Notes: generated by a model from the letters alone, not told the origin. Shown: positions 1 to 5,672, numbered from the stretch's first letter. The stretch: 5,672 bases of DNA from Planctomycetota bacterium (GCA_023429345.1 JAEYVB010000364.1:1-5672), one strand, 5' to 3'. Numbers and translations: made by a program.

Positions 1-126
1 GGCCAGCGGAAGCCGGAAACCGCCCCGAAACGCCCCCTCACCCGGCCGACGCCGGCCGCGGCAATAGCCGGATCGGGTCCGCACGTCTAGGCTTGCACCC
101 CCACAATTTCCGGAGACTCCCGAGCA

Positions 127-1764
127 ATGTCCCAATCGATCCTCGCCGGACTGGACCTCTCCCCCAACCGCACCTTCGTGAACCTCTCCCCCGCGGAACT
201 CGTGGAGCGGGCACTCCAGGCCGGCGAGGGCAAGCTGGCTTCCAACGGGGCGATCGTCTGCATGACCGGCGATCGGACCGGCCGCTCGCCCAACGACAAG
301 TTCCTCGAGGATGCCGATGCCGTCCGCCCCAAGATCTGGTGGAAGACCGATACCCAGGCGGGCGCCCCCAACCGCCCGATCAAGCCGGAGGCCTTCGACC
401 AGGCCCTCAAGCTCGCCGTCGACCACCTCAACTCCCGCCCCAAGGCCTTCGTCTTCGACGGCTACGCCGGCGCGGACCCCAAGTACCGCCTCGGCGTCCG
501 CGTTGTCGCGGAGCAGGCCTGGCACGCGCTGTTCGCCTCCACGCTCTTCATCAAGCAGGGATCGCCCGCCGCCGGCGGCTCCCAGACGCTCGTCGGTTCG
601 TCCGACCCCTCCTTCAAGCCCGACTGGACGATCATCAACGCCGGGCGCCGCCGCCTCACCGCGGACGAGGCCGCCAGGCTGGGCGTCAAGGGCCCGGTGC
701 TGATCGCCCAGAGCCTCACGCGGAAGATCGTCGTCATCCTCGGCACCGAGTACGCGGGCGAGATCAAGAAGTCGATCTTCTACGCCATGAACTACGACAT
801 GCCCGAGGCGGGCGTGTTCCCGATGCACTGCTCGGCCAACGTCGACAAGTCGGACCCGACCAACGTGGCCCTCTTCTTCGGGCTCTCGGGCACCGGAAAG
901 ACCACGCTCTCCGCCGACCCCCACCGCGCCCTCATCGGCGACGATGAGCACGGCTGGTCCGCCCAGGGTGTCTTCAACTTCGAGGGCGGTTGCTACGCCA
1001 AGTGCATCAAACTCTCGCGCGAGGGCGAGCCGCAGATCTGGAACGCCATCCGCTTCGGCAGCGTGCTCGAGAACACGGTCATCGACCCGGTGAGCCGGGT
1101 CCCCGACTACGACTCCGCGAAGATCACCGAGAACACGCGCGTCACCTACCCGGTCGACTTCATCGAGGATGCGATGATCCCCTCGATGGGCGGCCACCCC
1201 AGGAACGTCGTCTTCCTCACCGCCGACGCCTACGGCGTCATGCCCCCCATCTCCCGGCTCACGCCCGAGCAGGCGATGTACTACTTCATCAACGGCTACA
1301 CCTCCAAGCTCGCCGGGACCGAGGCCGGGGTGACGGAGCCCCAGCCCAACTTCTCCCCCTGTTTCGGCGGCGTCTTCCTCCCCCGACCCCCTATCGAGTA
1401 CGCCAAGATGCTCGCCGGCCGCATCAAGGAACACAACACCAACGTGTGGCTCCTCAACACCGGATGGACCGGCGGGCCGTACGGCACCGGCTCCCGCTTC
1501 AAGCTCGCGTACACCCGGGCCATGGTCACCGCCATCCTGAACGGGACCCTCGCCCGGGCCGACTGCAAGCCCGACGCGATCTTTGGCCTCCCCCTCCCCA
1601 CCGCGGTCCCGGGTGTCCCCGCCGAGGTCCTCAACCCACGCAACACCTGGAAGGATGGCGCCGCCTACGACGCACAGGCCCAAAAGCTCGCCAAGCTCTT
1701 CCGCGAGAACGACGCCAAGTTCGACATGCCCGAGGCAGTGCGGAGCGCGGGACCGCGCGGCTGA
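127..1764 (+). CDS. pckA: Phosphoenolpyruvate carboxykinase (ATP), complete
   Basis: This 545-residue cytosolic enzyme converts oxaloacetate plus ATP to phosphoenolpyruvate, ADP and CO2, the entry step of gluconeogenesis (EC 4.1.1.49). Its length is close to that of E. coli PckA (540). The ATP-family signature is complete. The substrate-binding arginine lies in GRSP (R53, E. coli R65). Y209, K214/K215 and H234 in MHCSAN follow. The P-loop GLSGTGKTT spans residues 252-260 (K258, T259). The kinase-2 motif LIGDDEHGW carries D272/D273, and R338 lies in ENTRV (E. coli R333). The nucleotide-proximal GTGSR has R457. Mn2+ ligands by homology are K215, H234 and D273. No key residue is missing, so the enzyme should be active. 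The ATG at 127 is preceded by GGAG at 112-115 with an 11-base gap, a loose Shine-Dalgarno, and it aligns with the usual N-terminus of the family. The gene stands alone and ends in its own terminator, so it is probably monocistronic. The GTP-dependent family is excluded by the motif set. Confidence 0.98.
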   Translation: MSQSILAGLDLSPNRTFVNLSPAELVERALQAGEGKLASNGAIVCMTGDRTGRSPNDKFLEDADAVRPKIWWKTDTQAGAPNRPIKPEAFDQALKLAVDHLNSRPKAFVFDGYAGADPKYRLGVRVVAEQAWHALFASTLFIKQGSPAAGGSQTLVGSSDPSFKPDWTIINAGRRRLTADEAARLGVKGPVLIAQSLTRKIVVILGTEYAGEIKKSIFYAMNYDMPEAGVFPMHCSANVDKSDPTNVALFFGLSGTGKTTLSADPHRALIGDDEHGWSAQGVFNFEGGCYAKCIKLSREGEPQIWNAIRFGSVLENTVIDPVSRVPDYDSAKITENTRVTYPVDFIEDAMIPSMGGHPRNVVFLTADAYGVMPPISRLTPEQAMYYFINGYTSKLAGTEAGVTEPQPNFSPCFGGVFLPRPPIEYAKMLAGRIKEHNTNVWLLNTGWTGGPYGTGSRFKLAYTRAMVTAILNGTLARADCKPDAIFGLPLPTAVPGVPAEVLNPRNTWKDGAAYDAQAQKLAKLFRENDAKFDMPEAVRSAGPRG

Positions 1765-1792
1765 CCCAGGACCCCCAGACTCACGCCCCCCT

Positions 1793-1822
1793 ACAAGGAG
1801 CCGAACGGCTCCTTGTTTCTTT
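1793..1822 (+). terminator. Intrinsic terminator of pckA
   Basis: A perfect 10-bp stem, ACAAGGAGCC (1793-1802) with GGCTCCTTGT (1807-1816), closes a GAAC tetraloop and is followed by the T-rich tract TTCTTT. It lies 28 bases after the pckA stop codon. The T-tract runs directly into the -35 box of the next gene's predicted promoter. Stem and tract are read directly from the sequence; termination activity is inferred. Confidence 0.93.
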
Positions 1823-1848
1823 GACGCCCCCGCAACCTCTGGTACGCT
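1821..1848 (+). promoter_or_regulatory. Sigma70-like promoter of the TlpA-like gene
   Basis: TTGACG (1821-1826) matches the -35 consensus at five of six positions. It is followed after 16 bases by TACGCT (1843-1848), which fits the TAnnnT pattern and is preceded by TGG, giving an extended -10 (TGnTAnnnT). Initiation around 1855 would leave a leader of roughly 30 bases before the ATG at 1885. This is the best promoter in the window. It begins inside the T-tract of the pckA terminator, so the downstream gene appears to be independently transcribed. Confidence 0.72.
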
Positions 1849-1871
1849 GCACGCCTCACCACCACGGTCCC

Positions 1872-1877
1872 AAGGAG
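1872..1877 (+). promoter_or_regulatory. Shine-Dalgarno deciding the start of the TlpA-like gene
   Basis: AAGGAG ends 7 bases before the ATG at 1885 and 10 bases before a second in-frame ATG at 1888. The spacing favours the first ATG, giving an MMK N-terminus. The choice shifts the protein by one residue and does not affect the signal peptide. Confidence 0.8.
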
Positions 1878-1884
1878 TCTCGCG

Positions 1885-3243
1885 ATGATGAAGGCAAGCG
1901 TGTTGTTCGCGGCGTTGATGCTCGGCTCGGCGCCCGCGTGGGCCCTGATGGTCCCCCCCACCGACGAGGAGGTGGCCGCGGCCATCGCATCGTTCCAGGA
2001 GAAGACCAAGGACCTCGAGCGGGGCGATGCCGACGGTCGTCGGTCGATCGCCGGGCAGGTCGCCGACGAGTTCGAGATCGCCGAGCTCACCGCCGACCAG
2101 ATCCAGAAGCTCGACCGCGCCGGCATCATCTCGCTGGCTGGAAAGCGCGACGCCGCCCGCGAGCGCATCACCCAGCTCGCCAAGCAACCCAACGCCGAGG
2201 GAGCCCGCGCAGCGCTGATGAACGTCAGCTACGTGCCGAGCACCGCCGCGGGCAAGAAGGGCGATGAACTCGCGGCCGCCCGCGAGGTCGACATGAAGGC
2301 CCGCGCCGACGCCGTGCTTGCCGCCATGAAGCACCCCGGCTTCGGCGAAGCCCTGAAGGCCGGGAACACCGACCTGTTCATGGCGCTGAGCCCCTCCATG
2401 GCGCCCGCGTTCGCGGGCCATGAGGCCGACCTTCTCGCCATCGAGCAGCACCTCACCGCCGATCTCCCGCCCGCCTTTCTCATCCGCAGCTCCTCCCTGG
2501 TCGATTTCCTGAACTCCGAGAGCCTCGCCATCGACGCCGCGGCCAAGGACCGCATCCGCGCCAAGCTCGCGTCGCTGGTCGAGGGCTCCCTGGGCACGCT
2601 TGCCGAAGACGACAAGATCCGCACCAACCTGGTCCGCGCGAAGACCTACCTCAACGGCGCCTTCGCCAAGGGCCAGCTCCTCAACCACACCGCCCCCGAC
2701 TTCGAGGTTGTCTGGACCAACGCCAAGGAACCCATCAAGAGCCTCGCCGATCTCCGCGGCAAGGTCGTGGTGGTCGACTTCTGGGCGACCTGGTGCGGGC
2801 CGTGCATCGGCAGCTTCCCCCAGGTCCGCGAGCTGGTCAAGCACTACGAGGGCTACCCGGTCGCGGTCATCGGCGTCACCAGCGTCCAGGGCTTCCACAT
2901 CAACCACAAGGCCCAGGACCCCTCCGCCCGCCGCATCGACACCAAGGGCGATGAGGCCAAGGAGTTCGCGCTGATGTCCGAGTTCGTCGGCCAGATGGAT
3001 ATGACCTGGCCCGTCGCCTTCACCAAGCAGGAAGTCTTCAACCCCGAGTACGGCGTCCGCGGCATCCCCCACGTCGCGATCATCGACCCCAACGGTCTCG
3101 TCCGCTACAACGGCCTGCACCCCGCCTCCCCGCTCGCCGACAAGACCAAGAAGATCGACGCGCTCCTCCTCGAAGCCGGCCTGCCCGTCCCCGCCGCGGC
3201 CGAACCCCATGGTGACGCCGGCAAGACGGCCGAAGCCCACTAA
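1885..3243 (+). CDS. Exported TlpA/redoxin-like thioredoxin-fold protein
   Basis: This 452-residue protein has a Sec signal peptide (K3, hydrophobic 4-18, likely cleavage after AWA at residue 20), so it should act in the periplasm or an equivalent extracytoplasmic compartment. The C-terminal part, about 263-430, is a TlpA/AhpC-TSA-type thioredoxin fold. It opens with APDF (270-273), then a VVVDFWATWCGPC strand-helix with catalytic C304 and C307, and later the cis-proline motif GIPHVAIID (P395) before DPNG. Known relatives act as thiol-disulfide oxidoreductases, often reducing; the substrate here is unknown. Cys304 to Pro395 is about 90 residues, longer than the roughly 65-75 usual in ResA/TlpA proteins, because of a polar insert near 334-360 containing H338 and H341. 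Residues 21-262 are mostly Ala/Glu/Lys/Arg-rich helix-forming sequence with no family I recognise and no cysteines. The tail after about 430 is Ala/Pro-rich and probably disordered. The gene has its own promoter and terminator. Redox function is likely; the physiological role is unknown. Confidence 0.92.
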   Translation: MMKASVLFAALMLGSAPAWALMVPPTDEEVAAAIASFQEKTKDLERGDADGRRSIAGQVADEFEIAELTADQIQKLDRAGIISLAGKRDAARERITQLAKQPNAEGARAALMNVSYVPSTAAGKKGDELAAAREVDMKARADAVLAAMKHPGFGEALKAGNTDLFMALSPSMAPAFAGHEADLLAIEQHLTADLPPAFLIRSSSLVDFLNSESLAIDAAAKDRIRAKLASLVEGSLGTLAEDDKIRTNLVRAKTYLNGAFAKGQLLNHTAPDFEVVWTNAKEPIKSLADLRGKVVVVDFWATWCGPCIGSFPQVRELVKHYEGYPVAVIGVTSVQGFHINHKAQDPSARRIDTKGDEAKEFALMSEFVGQMDMTWPVAFTKQEVFNPEYGVRGIPHVAIIDPNGLVRYNGLHPASPLADKTKKIDALLLEAGLPVPAAAEPHGDAGKTAEAH

Positions 3244-3274
3244 ACACCGTCTCAAAATCCCCCAATTTTCGGCG

Positions 3275-3306
3275 CAGGACCGGGGCTCACCCGGTCCTGT
3301 TTCGTT
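3275..3306 (+). terminator. Intrinsic terminator of the TlpA-like gene
   Basis: A perfect 10-bp GC-rich stem, CAGGACCGGG (3275-3284) with CCCGGTCCTG (3290-3299), closes a GCTCA loop and is followed by TTTCGTT. It begins 31 bases after the stop codon. It should separate this gene from the downstream channel gene. Confidence 0.92.
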
Positions 3307-3341
3307 GGAAGAGGCTCCGAGCGCGTCCAGAGGCGTCGGGC

Positions 3342-3370
3342 CGTACAGCAGCCCCGGCTCGGGCTATGTT
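3342..3370 (+). promoter_or_regulatory. Possible promoter of the MscS-family gene
   Basis: TATGTT (3365-3370) fits the -10 pattern TAnnnT and is followed by a short T-rich run unusual in this GC-rich DNA. At 17-base spacing the -35 position holds CGTACA (3342-3347), which shares only the final ACA with the consensus. The location fits: it follows a strong terminator, and a start near 3377 would leave a leader of about 17 bases. The weak -35 makes this tentative. Confidence 0.4.
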
Positions 3371-3393
3371 TTCCTCCCCCTCGGAGCCCCCAC

Positions 3394-4332
3394 ATGCAGG
3401 ATCAGCAGAACTCACCCGCCCCCGGCGAGGCCACATCTCAGCAGCAGCCGACCCCCGGCACGGCCACGACCCAGGACTCCAAGACCGTGCTCATGCAGAA
3501 AGTCGAGCAGCACGGCCCCGCCGCGCTGGGCGTCGTCATCCTGATGATTGTCGCCTGGATCCTGGCCGGATGGGCGCGCTCGGCGACGCGTCGGGCGCTG
3601 GCGAAGACCAAGTTCGACCCGACGCTGGGGAAGTTCTTCTCCAACATGCTCCGCTGGGCGATCCTGGTCCTCGCGGTCGTGACGTCGCTTCAGTTCTTCG
3701 GGATCACCGCGACCAGCTTCGCCGCCGTCATCGGCGCTGTCACCCTCGCCATCGGCCTGGGTTTCCAGAACAGCCTCTCGAACCTCGCGGCGGGCGTGAT
3801 GCTCCTGATCTTCCGCCCCTTCCGCGTAGGCGATTTTGTCAACATCGCGGGCCAGCTCGGCACGGTGAACGAGATCGACCTGCTCATAACCGAGCTCGAC
3901 ACGCCCGACGGCCGCCGCATCTGCCTCCCCAACGGGCAGGTCTTCGGCAACATCATCGAGAACATCACGCACCACCCCCGCCGTCGCGTGGATATCCCGG
4001 TGGGAATCAGCTACGACGCCGACATCGACCAGACCCGCGCTGCGCTGGAGAAAGCGATCGCCATGATCTCCCCCAAGCTCAGCGATCCGGCGCCGGAGGT
4101 GGGGCTCGTGGGCCTGGGCGCCTCGTCGGTGGATTGGGCCGTTCGCGTGTGGACCCGTCGGGAGGATTTCGGCGTGACACGCCAGGCCACCATCCGCGCC
4201 ATCAAGATCTCCCTCGACCAGGCCGGCATCGGCATCCCCTACCCGCAGATGGATGTGCACCTCCATGCGCCCGCCGGCTCCGAGCGAACGGTGCGGGTCA
4301 TGCTCTCCGACACCCCGTCCAGCACACGCTAG
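3394..4332 (+). CDS. Small MscS-family mechanosensitive ion channel
   Basis: This 312-residue inner-membrane protein opens under membrane tension and releases solutes during hypo-osmotic shock. It has the minimal MscS architecture (E. coli MscS is 286 residues). A Pro/Gln/Thr-rich tail (1-30) precedes TM1 (about 41-62), TM2 (about 84-103) and the pore helix TM3 (about 107-140). The TM3 motif LAIGLGFQNSLSNLAAG aligns with the E. coli pore: L118 and L122 match the gate leucines L105 and L109, and N126 replaces the TM3 hinge glycine G113. The soluble part follows: a beta domain with FRPFRVGDFV (140-149) and LPNG (178-181), then the alpha/beta cage with SYDADIDQ (206-213), GASSVDWAVRVW (242-253) and the diagnostic PYPQMDV (282-288). 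Paralogues with large periplasmic domains are excluded by size. Start: GGAG at 3383-3386 sits 7 bases before the ATG at 3394. The gene is preceded by a terminator, so it probably has its own promoter. Symbol withheld because bacteria often carry several paralogues. Confidence 0.95.
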   Translation: MQDQQNSPAPGEATSQQQPTPGTATTQDSKTVLMQKVEQHGPAALGVVILMIVAWILAGWARSATRRALAKTKFDPTLGKFFSNMLRWAILVLAVVTSLQFFGITATSFAAVIGAVTLAIGLGFQNSLSNLAAGVMLLIFRPFRVGDFVNIAGQLGTVNEIDLLITELDTPDGRRICLPNGQVFGNIIENITHHPRRRVDIPVGISYDADIDQTRAALEKAIAMISPKLSDPAPEVGLVGLGASSVDWAVRVWTRREDFGVTRQATIRAIKISLDQAGIGIPYPQMDVHLHAPAGSERTVRVMLSDTPSSTR

Positions 4333-4435
4333 AGGCGGCGACCGCGGCCCGGGGGCGCGCGCGTCCCCCTGACGCCCTCCCGTGCCGGTGAACGCCGCCT
4401 CGGACGCCGCTCGCCCCTCGATCGCGCGGGCCTAC

Positions 4436-4473
4436 CACCCCTGCGCAGGGTGCATGCCGCACCCTCGAGGAGG
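4436..4473 (+). promoter_or_regulatory. Structured leader and strong Shine-Dalgarno of the dockerin-like gene
   Basis: AGGAGG (4468-4473, within GAGGAGG from 4467) ends 5 bases before the ATG at 4479, the strongest ribosome-binding site in the window. Immediately before it, AGGGTGC (4447-4453) and GCACCCT (4459-4465) form a perfect 7-bp hairpin with an ATGCC loop. An earlier CACCC (4436-4440) can pair with the same GGGTG (4448-4452), so the two hairpins exclude each other. A 12-bp DNA palindrome, CCCTGCGCAGGG (4439-4450), overlaps both. The Shine-Dalgarno is clear; a regulatory role for the folds is only a suggestion. No convincing -10/-35 pair was found between 4333 and 4478. Confidence 0.5.
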
Positions 4474-4478
4474 ATCAC

Positions 4479-5078
4479 ATGAGCAAGACTTGGATCATCA
4501 CCTTGGTTGTGCCCGCGCTCACCACCGCCGCGCTCGCGCAGGACGGCGCACCGCAGCCAGGCCCATCGCCGGCCGCGGACACCGCCCTCTTCCCGTACCC
4601 CGACGACGCGACGCAGAACTTCCGCTACTGCGACCTGGCGCGCGACGGCGTCCTCGACATGCGGGACTTCATCGCGTTCCAGCAGCTGCTCGAGGCCGGC
4701 GACATCCGGGCCAACTGCGACGGCAGCACCGCCGATCCGGTCCTCAACGTCGCCGACCTCACCTGCTTCATCCGCGTCTTCGGCGCGGCGCAGCTCCAGA
4801 CGCCGTGGACGACCGACCTGAACATGGACGGGGCCACCGACCAGTCCGATTTCGACATGTTCCGAACGCTCTTCGAGCAGCGGGACCCGCGCGCCAACTG
4901 CGACGGCAGCACGGTCGAGCCCGTCGTAAACGCCGCCGACCTCACCTGCTTCCTGCGGCAGTTCGCCGATTCAACCATCGGGCAGGTCCCGGCCGACGCG
5001 ACCGCCGGCCTCCTGAAGGAAGCCGAAACCGCGCTCAACCAGGCCAAGGGCACCAACCTCTCCGGAACGACCCGGTAA
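4479..5078 (+). CDS. Small secreted protein with two tandem dockerin-like modules
   Basis: This 199-residue protein has a signal peptide (K3, hydrophobic 5-19, likely cut after ALA at residue 20) and a short Pro/Ala linker. Two copies of a module of about 53 residues follow, at 51-103 and 112-164, repeating with a 61-residue period. Each copy starts with a calcium-loop-like motif. The first is DLARDGVLDMRD (52-63), where A54 replaces the usual Asn/Asp at loop position 3. The second is DLNMDGATDQSD (113-124), which is canonical DxNxDG. Each then has RANCDGST, an Asn-Xaa-Ala-Asp-Leu stretch and TCF. Cysteines recur at 80/96 and 141/157 and may form disulfides; C51 has no counterpart (T112). Such modules resemble the GC-type dockerin domains of Phycisphaerales exported proteins, which normally follow a catalytic or binding domain and end in Gly-Cys. 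Here there is no other domain and no terminal GC; instead a 35-residue helical/polar tail closes the protein. Binding partner and function are unknown; calcium binding is inferred from the motif. Confidence 0.87.
   Translation: MSKTWIITLVVPALTTAALAQDGAPQPGPSPAADTALFPYPDDATQNFRYCDLARDGVLDMRDFIAFQQLLEAGDIRANCDGSTADPVLNVADLTCFIRVFGAAQLQTPWTTDLNMDGATDQSDFDMFRTLFEQRDPRANCDGSTVEPVVNAADLTCFLRQFADSTIGQVPADATAGLLKEAETALNQAKGTNLSGTTR
4629..4787 (+). repeat. Dockerin-like module, copy 1
   Basis: This is the first intragenic repeat unit (residues 51-103). It shares a 20-base identical block (4710-4729, identical to 4893-4912) and an 18-base identical block (4752-4769, identical to 4935-4952) with copy 2, both at an offset of exactly 183 bases (61 codons). 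The nucleotide identity points to a tandem duplication or ongoing homogenisation. Confidence 0.85.
4812..4970 (+). repeat. Dockerin-like module, copy 2
   Basis: This is the second repeat unit (residues 112-164). It carries the better-preserved first calcium-type loop (D113, N115, D117, G118, D121, D124) and the cysteine pair C141/C157. It lacks an equivalent of C51 in copy 1. The shared nucleotide blocks are listed under copy 1. Confidence 0.85.
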
Positions 5079-5086
5079 CCCCCGCG

Positions 5087-5124
5087 TCCGGCGGCCGGAG
5101 CGATCCGTTCGCCGGAACTTCCTT
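5087..5124 (+). terminator. Weak candidate terminator after the dockerin-like gene
   Basis: TCCGGCG (5087-5093) pairs perfectly with CGCCGGA (5110-5116) across a 16-base loop, followed by ACTTCCTT rather than a clean T-tract. The position just after the stop codon fits, but the long loop and poor tail make it much weaker than the other two terminators in this window. Confidence 0.25.
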
Positions 5125-5186
5125 CAGGTCGCTATCCTGAGGCCGCGCGAAACCGTGCCCGCCGAGGGTGCGGATAACGCCTCACC

Positions 5187-5672
5187 ATGCCCCCGTACGG
5201 CCCGATCCCTTTCCGCGTATTCGGCCCGCTGCTCCTCGCGGCCGCCCTGGCCGCGCTGCCATCGTGCGCGGCGCGCCCCCGCGCCGTCGCCGTCCGGACG
5301 CCGCCGCCCGGCAGGGCCACGATCCGGCCCATCGAAAATCGCATCGATGTCGTTCTCGGCCGCACCCTGGTGCTCCCCGTGACCGTGCAGGGACCGGTCG
5401 ATGTACGCGAACAGGTCGCCGCCCGCCTCGACGACGGCCGCTCGCCCAATGCGGCGCTCTATTGGCTCGGGGTCACGCCCGACCAATCGATCACGACCTG
5501 GCTCGAGCCCGCGGGACGCTGGACCGCGACCCCCGCCGGCGCCGACCGCCTCCCGTCGGGCAGCGGCGTGTGGGCGATCATCCTGGAGTTTCCGCTCGAC
5601 GCCGTCGGGCAGGGCGTCTGGATCAACGAGACTCGCTTCGCGCTCAACTGGCTCCCGGACCCCGGCTCGCTG
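5187..5672 (+). CDS. Putative lipoprotein, 5' part only (runs off the window)
   Basis: The frame is open for 162 codons from the ATG at 5187 to the last base, with no stop, so the protein continues beyond the window. An in-frame TAA at 5175-5177 and the absence of any start codon between it and 5187 make this ATG the earliest possible start. The N-terminus looks like a lipoprotein signal: R10, a hydrophobic core at about 13-24 and the lipobox LPSC with Cys27. This suggests export and lipid anchoring, although Pro at -2 is not typical. After a Pro/Arg-rich linker (28-48) the sequence alternates short hydrophobic strands with polar turns, for example DVVLGRTLVLPVTV (about 54-67), GVWAIILEFPL and GVWINETRFALNW, suggesting a beta-sandwich-like fold. 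I recognise no family or catalytic motif. The Shine-Dalgarno is weak: GAGG at 5164-5167 is too far upstream. Codon bias matches the neighbouring genes, supporting this frame over opposite-strand alternatives. Confidence 0.7.
   Translation, partial: MPPYGPIPFRVFGPLLLAAALAALPSCAARPRAVAVRTPPPGRATIRPIENRIDVVLGRTLVLPVTVQGPVDVREQVAARLDDGRSPNAALYWLGVTPDQSITTWLEPAGRWTATPAGADRLPSGSGVWAIILEFPLDAVGQGVWINETRFALNWLPDPGSL

Noticed and set aside
43..58. CGGCCG inverted repeat with an ACGC loop as a terminator
   Set aside because: The stem is only 6 bp and there is no T-tract on either side. Such GC palindromes are common at this base composition.
1..90. Possible 3' tail of an upstream gene (frames open from the edge to TAG at 65-67 or at 88-90)
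   Set aside because: Two frames are open and both give low-complexity Pro/Arg/Ala peptides. Nothing distinguishes a real coding end from chance.
88..93. TAGGCT as the -10 box of a pckA promoter
   Set aside because: It fits TAnnnT and is well placed, but no recognisable -35 lies 15-19 bases upstream, so it cannot be separated from chance.
990..2267. A 425-codon open frame on the + strand spanning the end of pckA and the start of the TlpA-like gene
   Set aside because: It is rich in Arg, Pro, His and Gly with no recognisable motif. It overlaps two well-supported genes, their terminator and their promoter. Long spurious frames are expected in GC-rich DNA.
3254..3269. AAAAT/ATTTT inverted repeat downstream of the TlpA-like gene
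   Set aside because: It has a 5-bp A/T stem with a C-rich loop. It is a local AT-rich patch just before the real terminator, with no independent function visible.
3412..4266. A 284-codon open frame on the - strand opposite the MscS-family gene
   Set aside because: It is an antisense shadow of a gene with diagnostic MscS motifs, and its translation is Arg/Asp/Gly-rich low-complexity sequence.
4351..4369. GGGGG/CCCCC inverted repeat after the MscS-family gene as a terminator
   Set aside because: It has a 5-bp stem, a 9-base loop and no T-tract. Termination after this gene therefore remains unresolved.
5122..5142. Hairpin CTTCAGG/CCTGAGG with TATCCT (5133-5138) as a promoter or operator for the lipoprotein gene
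   Set aside because: TATCCT fits a -10, but there is no -35 at a suitable distance. The stem is short, contains a G-U pair and may be coincidental.
5124..5486. Opposite-strand open frames over the right edge
   Set aside because: They have no signal, motif or plausible ribosome-binding context. The + strand frame from 5187 has a lipoprotein-type signal and matching codon bias.

Overview
The window is GC-rich bacterial chromosomal DNA with strongly C/G-biased third codon positions and five same-strand (+) genes. It most likely comes from a planctomycete of the Phycisphaerae/Phycisphaerales type. The main clue is the gene at 4479-5078, whose protein is built from 'RANCDGST...LNVADLTCF'-type dockerin-like modules; from memory, these are typical of Phycisphaerales proteins annotated as GC-type dockerin-anchored. 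The secreted TlpA-like protein with a long family-unknown N-terminus and the lipoprotein-like orphan at the right edge fit that picture. The taxonomic assignment is an inference.

Layout: (1) 127-1764 encodes a complete ATP-type phosphoenolpyruvate carboxykinase (pckA) and is followed by a textbook intrinsic terminator (1793-1822). (2) 1885-3243 encodes an exported thioredoxin-fold (TlpA/redoxin-like) protein with a WCGPC active site. It has its own sigma70-like promoter (1821-1848) and a strong terminator (3275-3306). (3) 3394-4332 encodes a small MscS-family mechanosensitive channel. (4) 4479-5078 encodes a small secreted protein made almost entirely of two tandem dockerin-like modules, preceded by a structured leader and a strong Shine-Dalgarno. 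(5) 5187-5672 is the start of a putative lipoprotein gene that runs off the window.

The five genes do not form an obvious pathway. Terminators separate genes 1/2 and 2/3, so at least the first two look like single-gene transcripts: central carbon metabolism, envelope thiol-redox, osmotic protection, and an extracellular or cell-surface module protein. No mobile element, CRISPR array, tRNA or rRNA was seen, and no intergenic gap exceeds about 150 bases. I do not see a convincing new multi-gene system. The parts most worth a second look are the module-only dockerin protein with its possible two-state leader, the uncharacterised N-terminal half of the TlpA-like protein, and the orphan lipoprotein.
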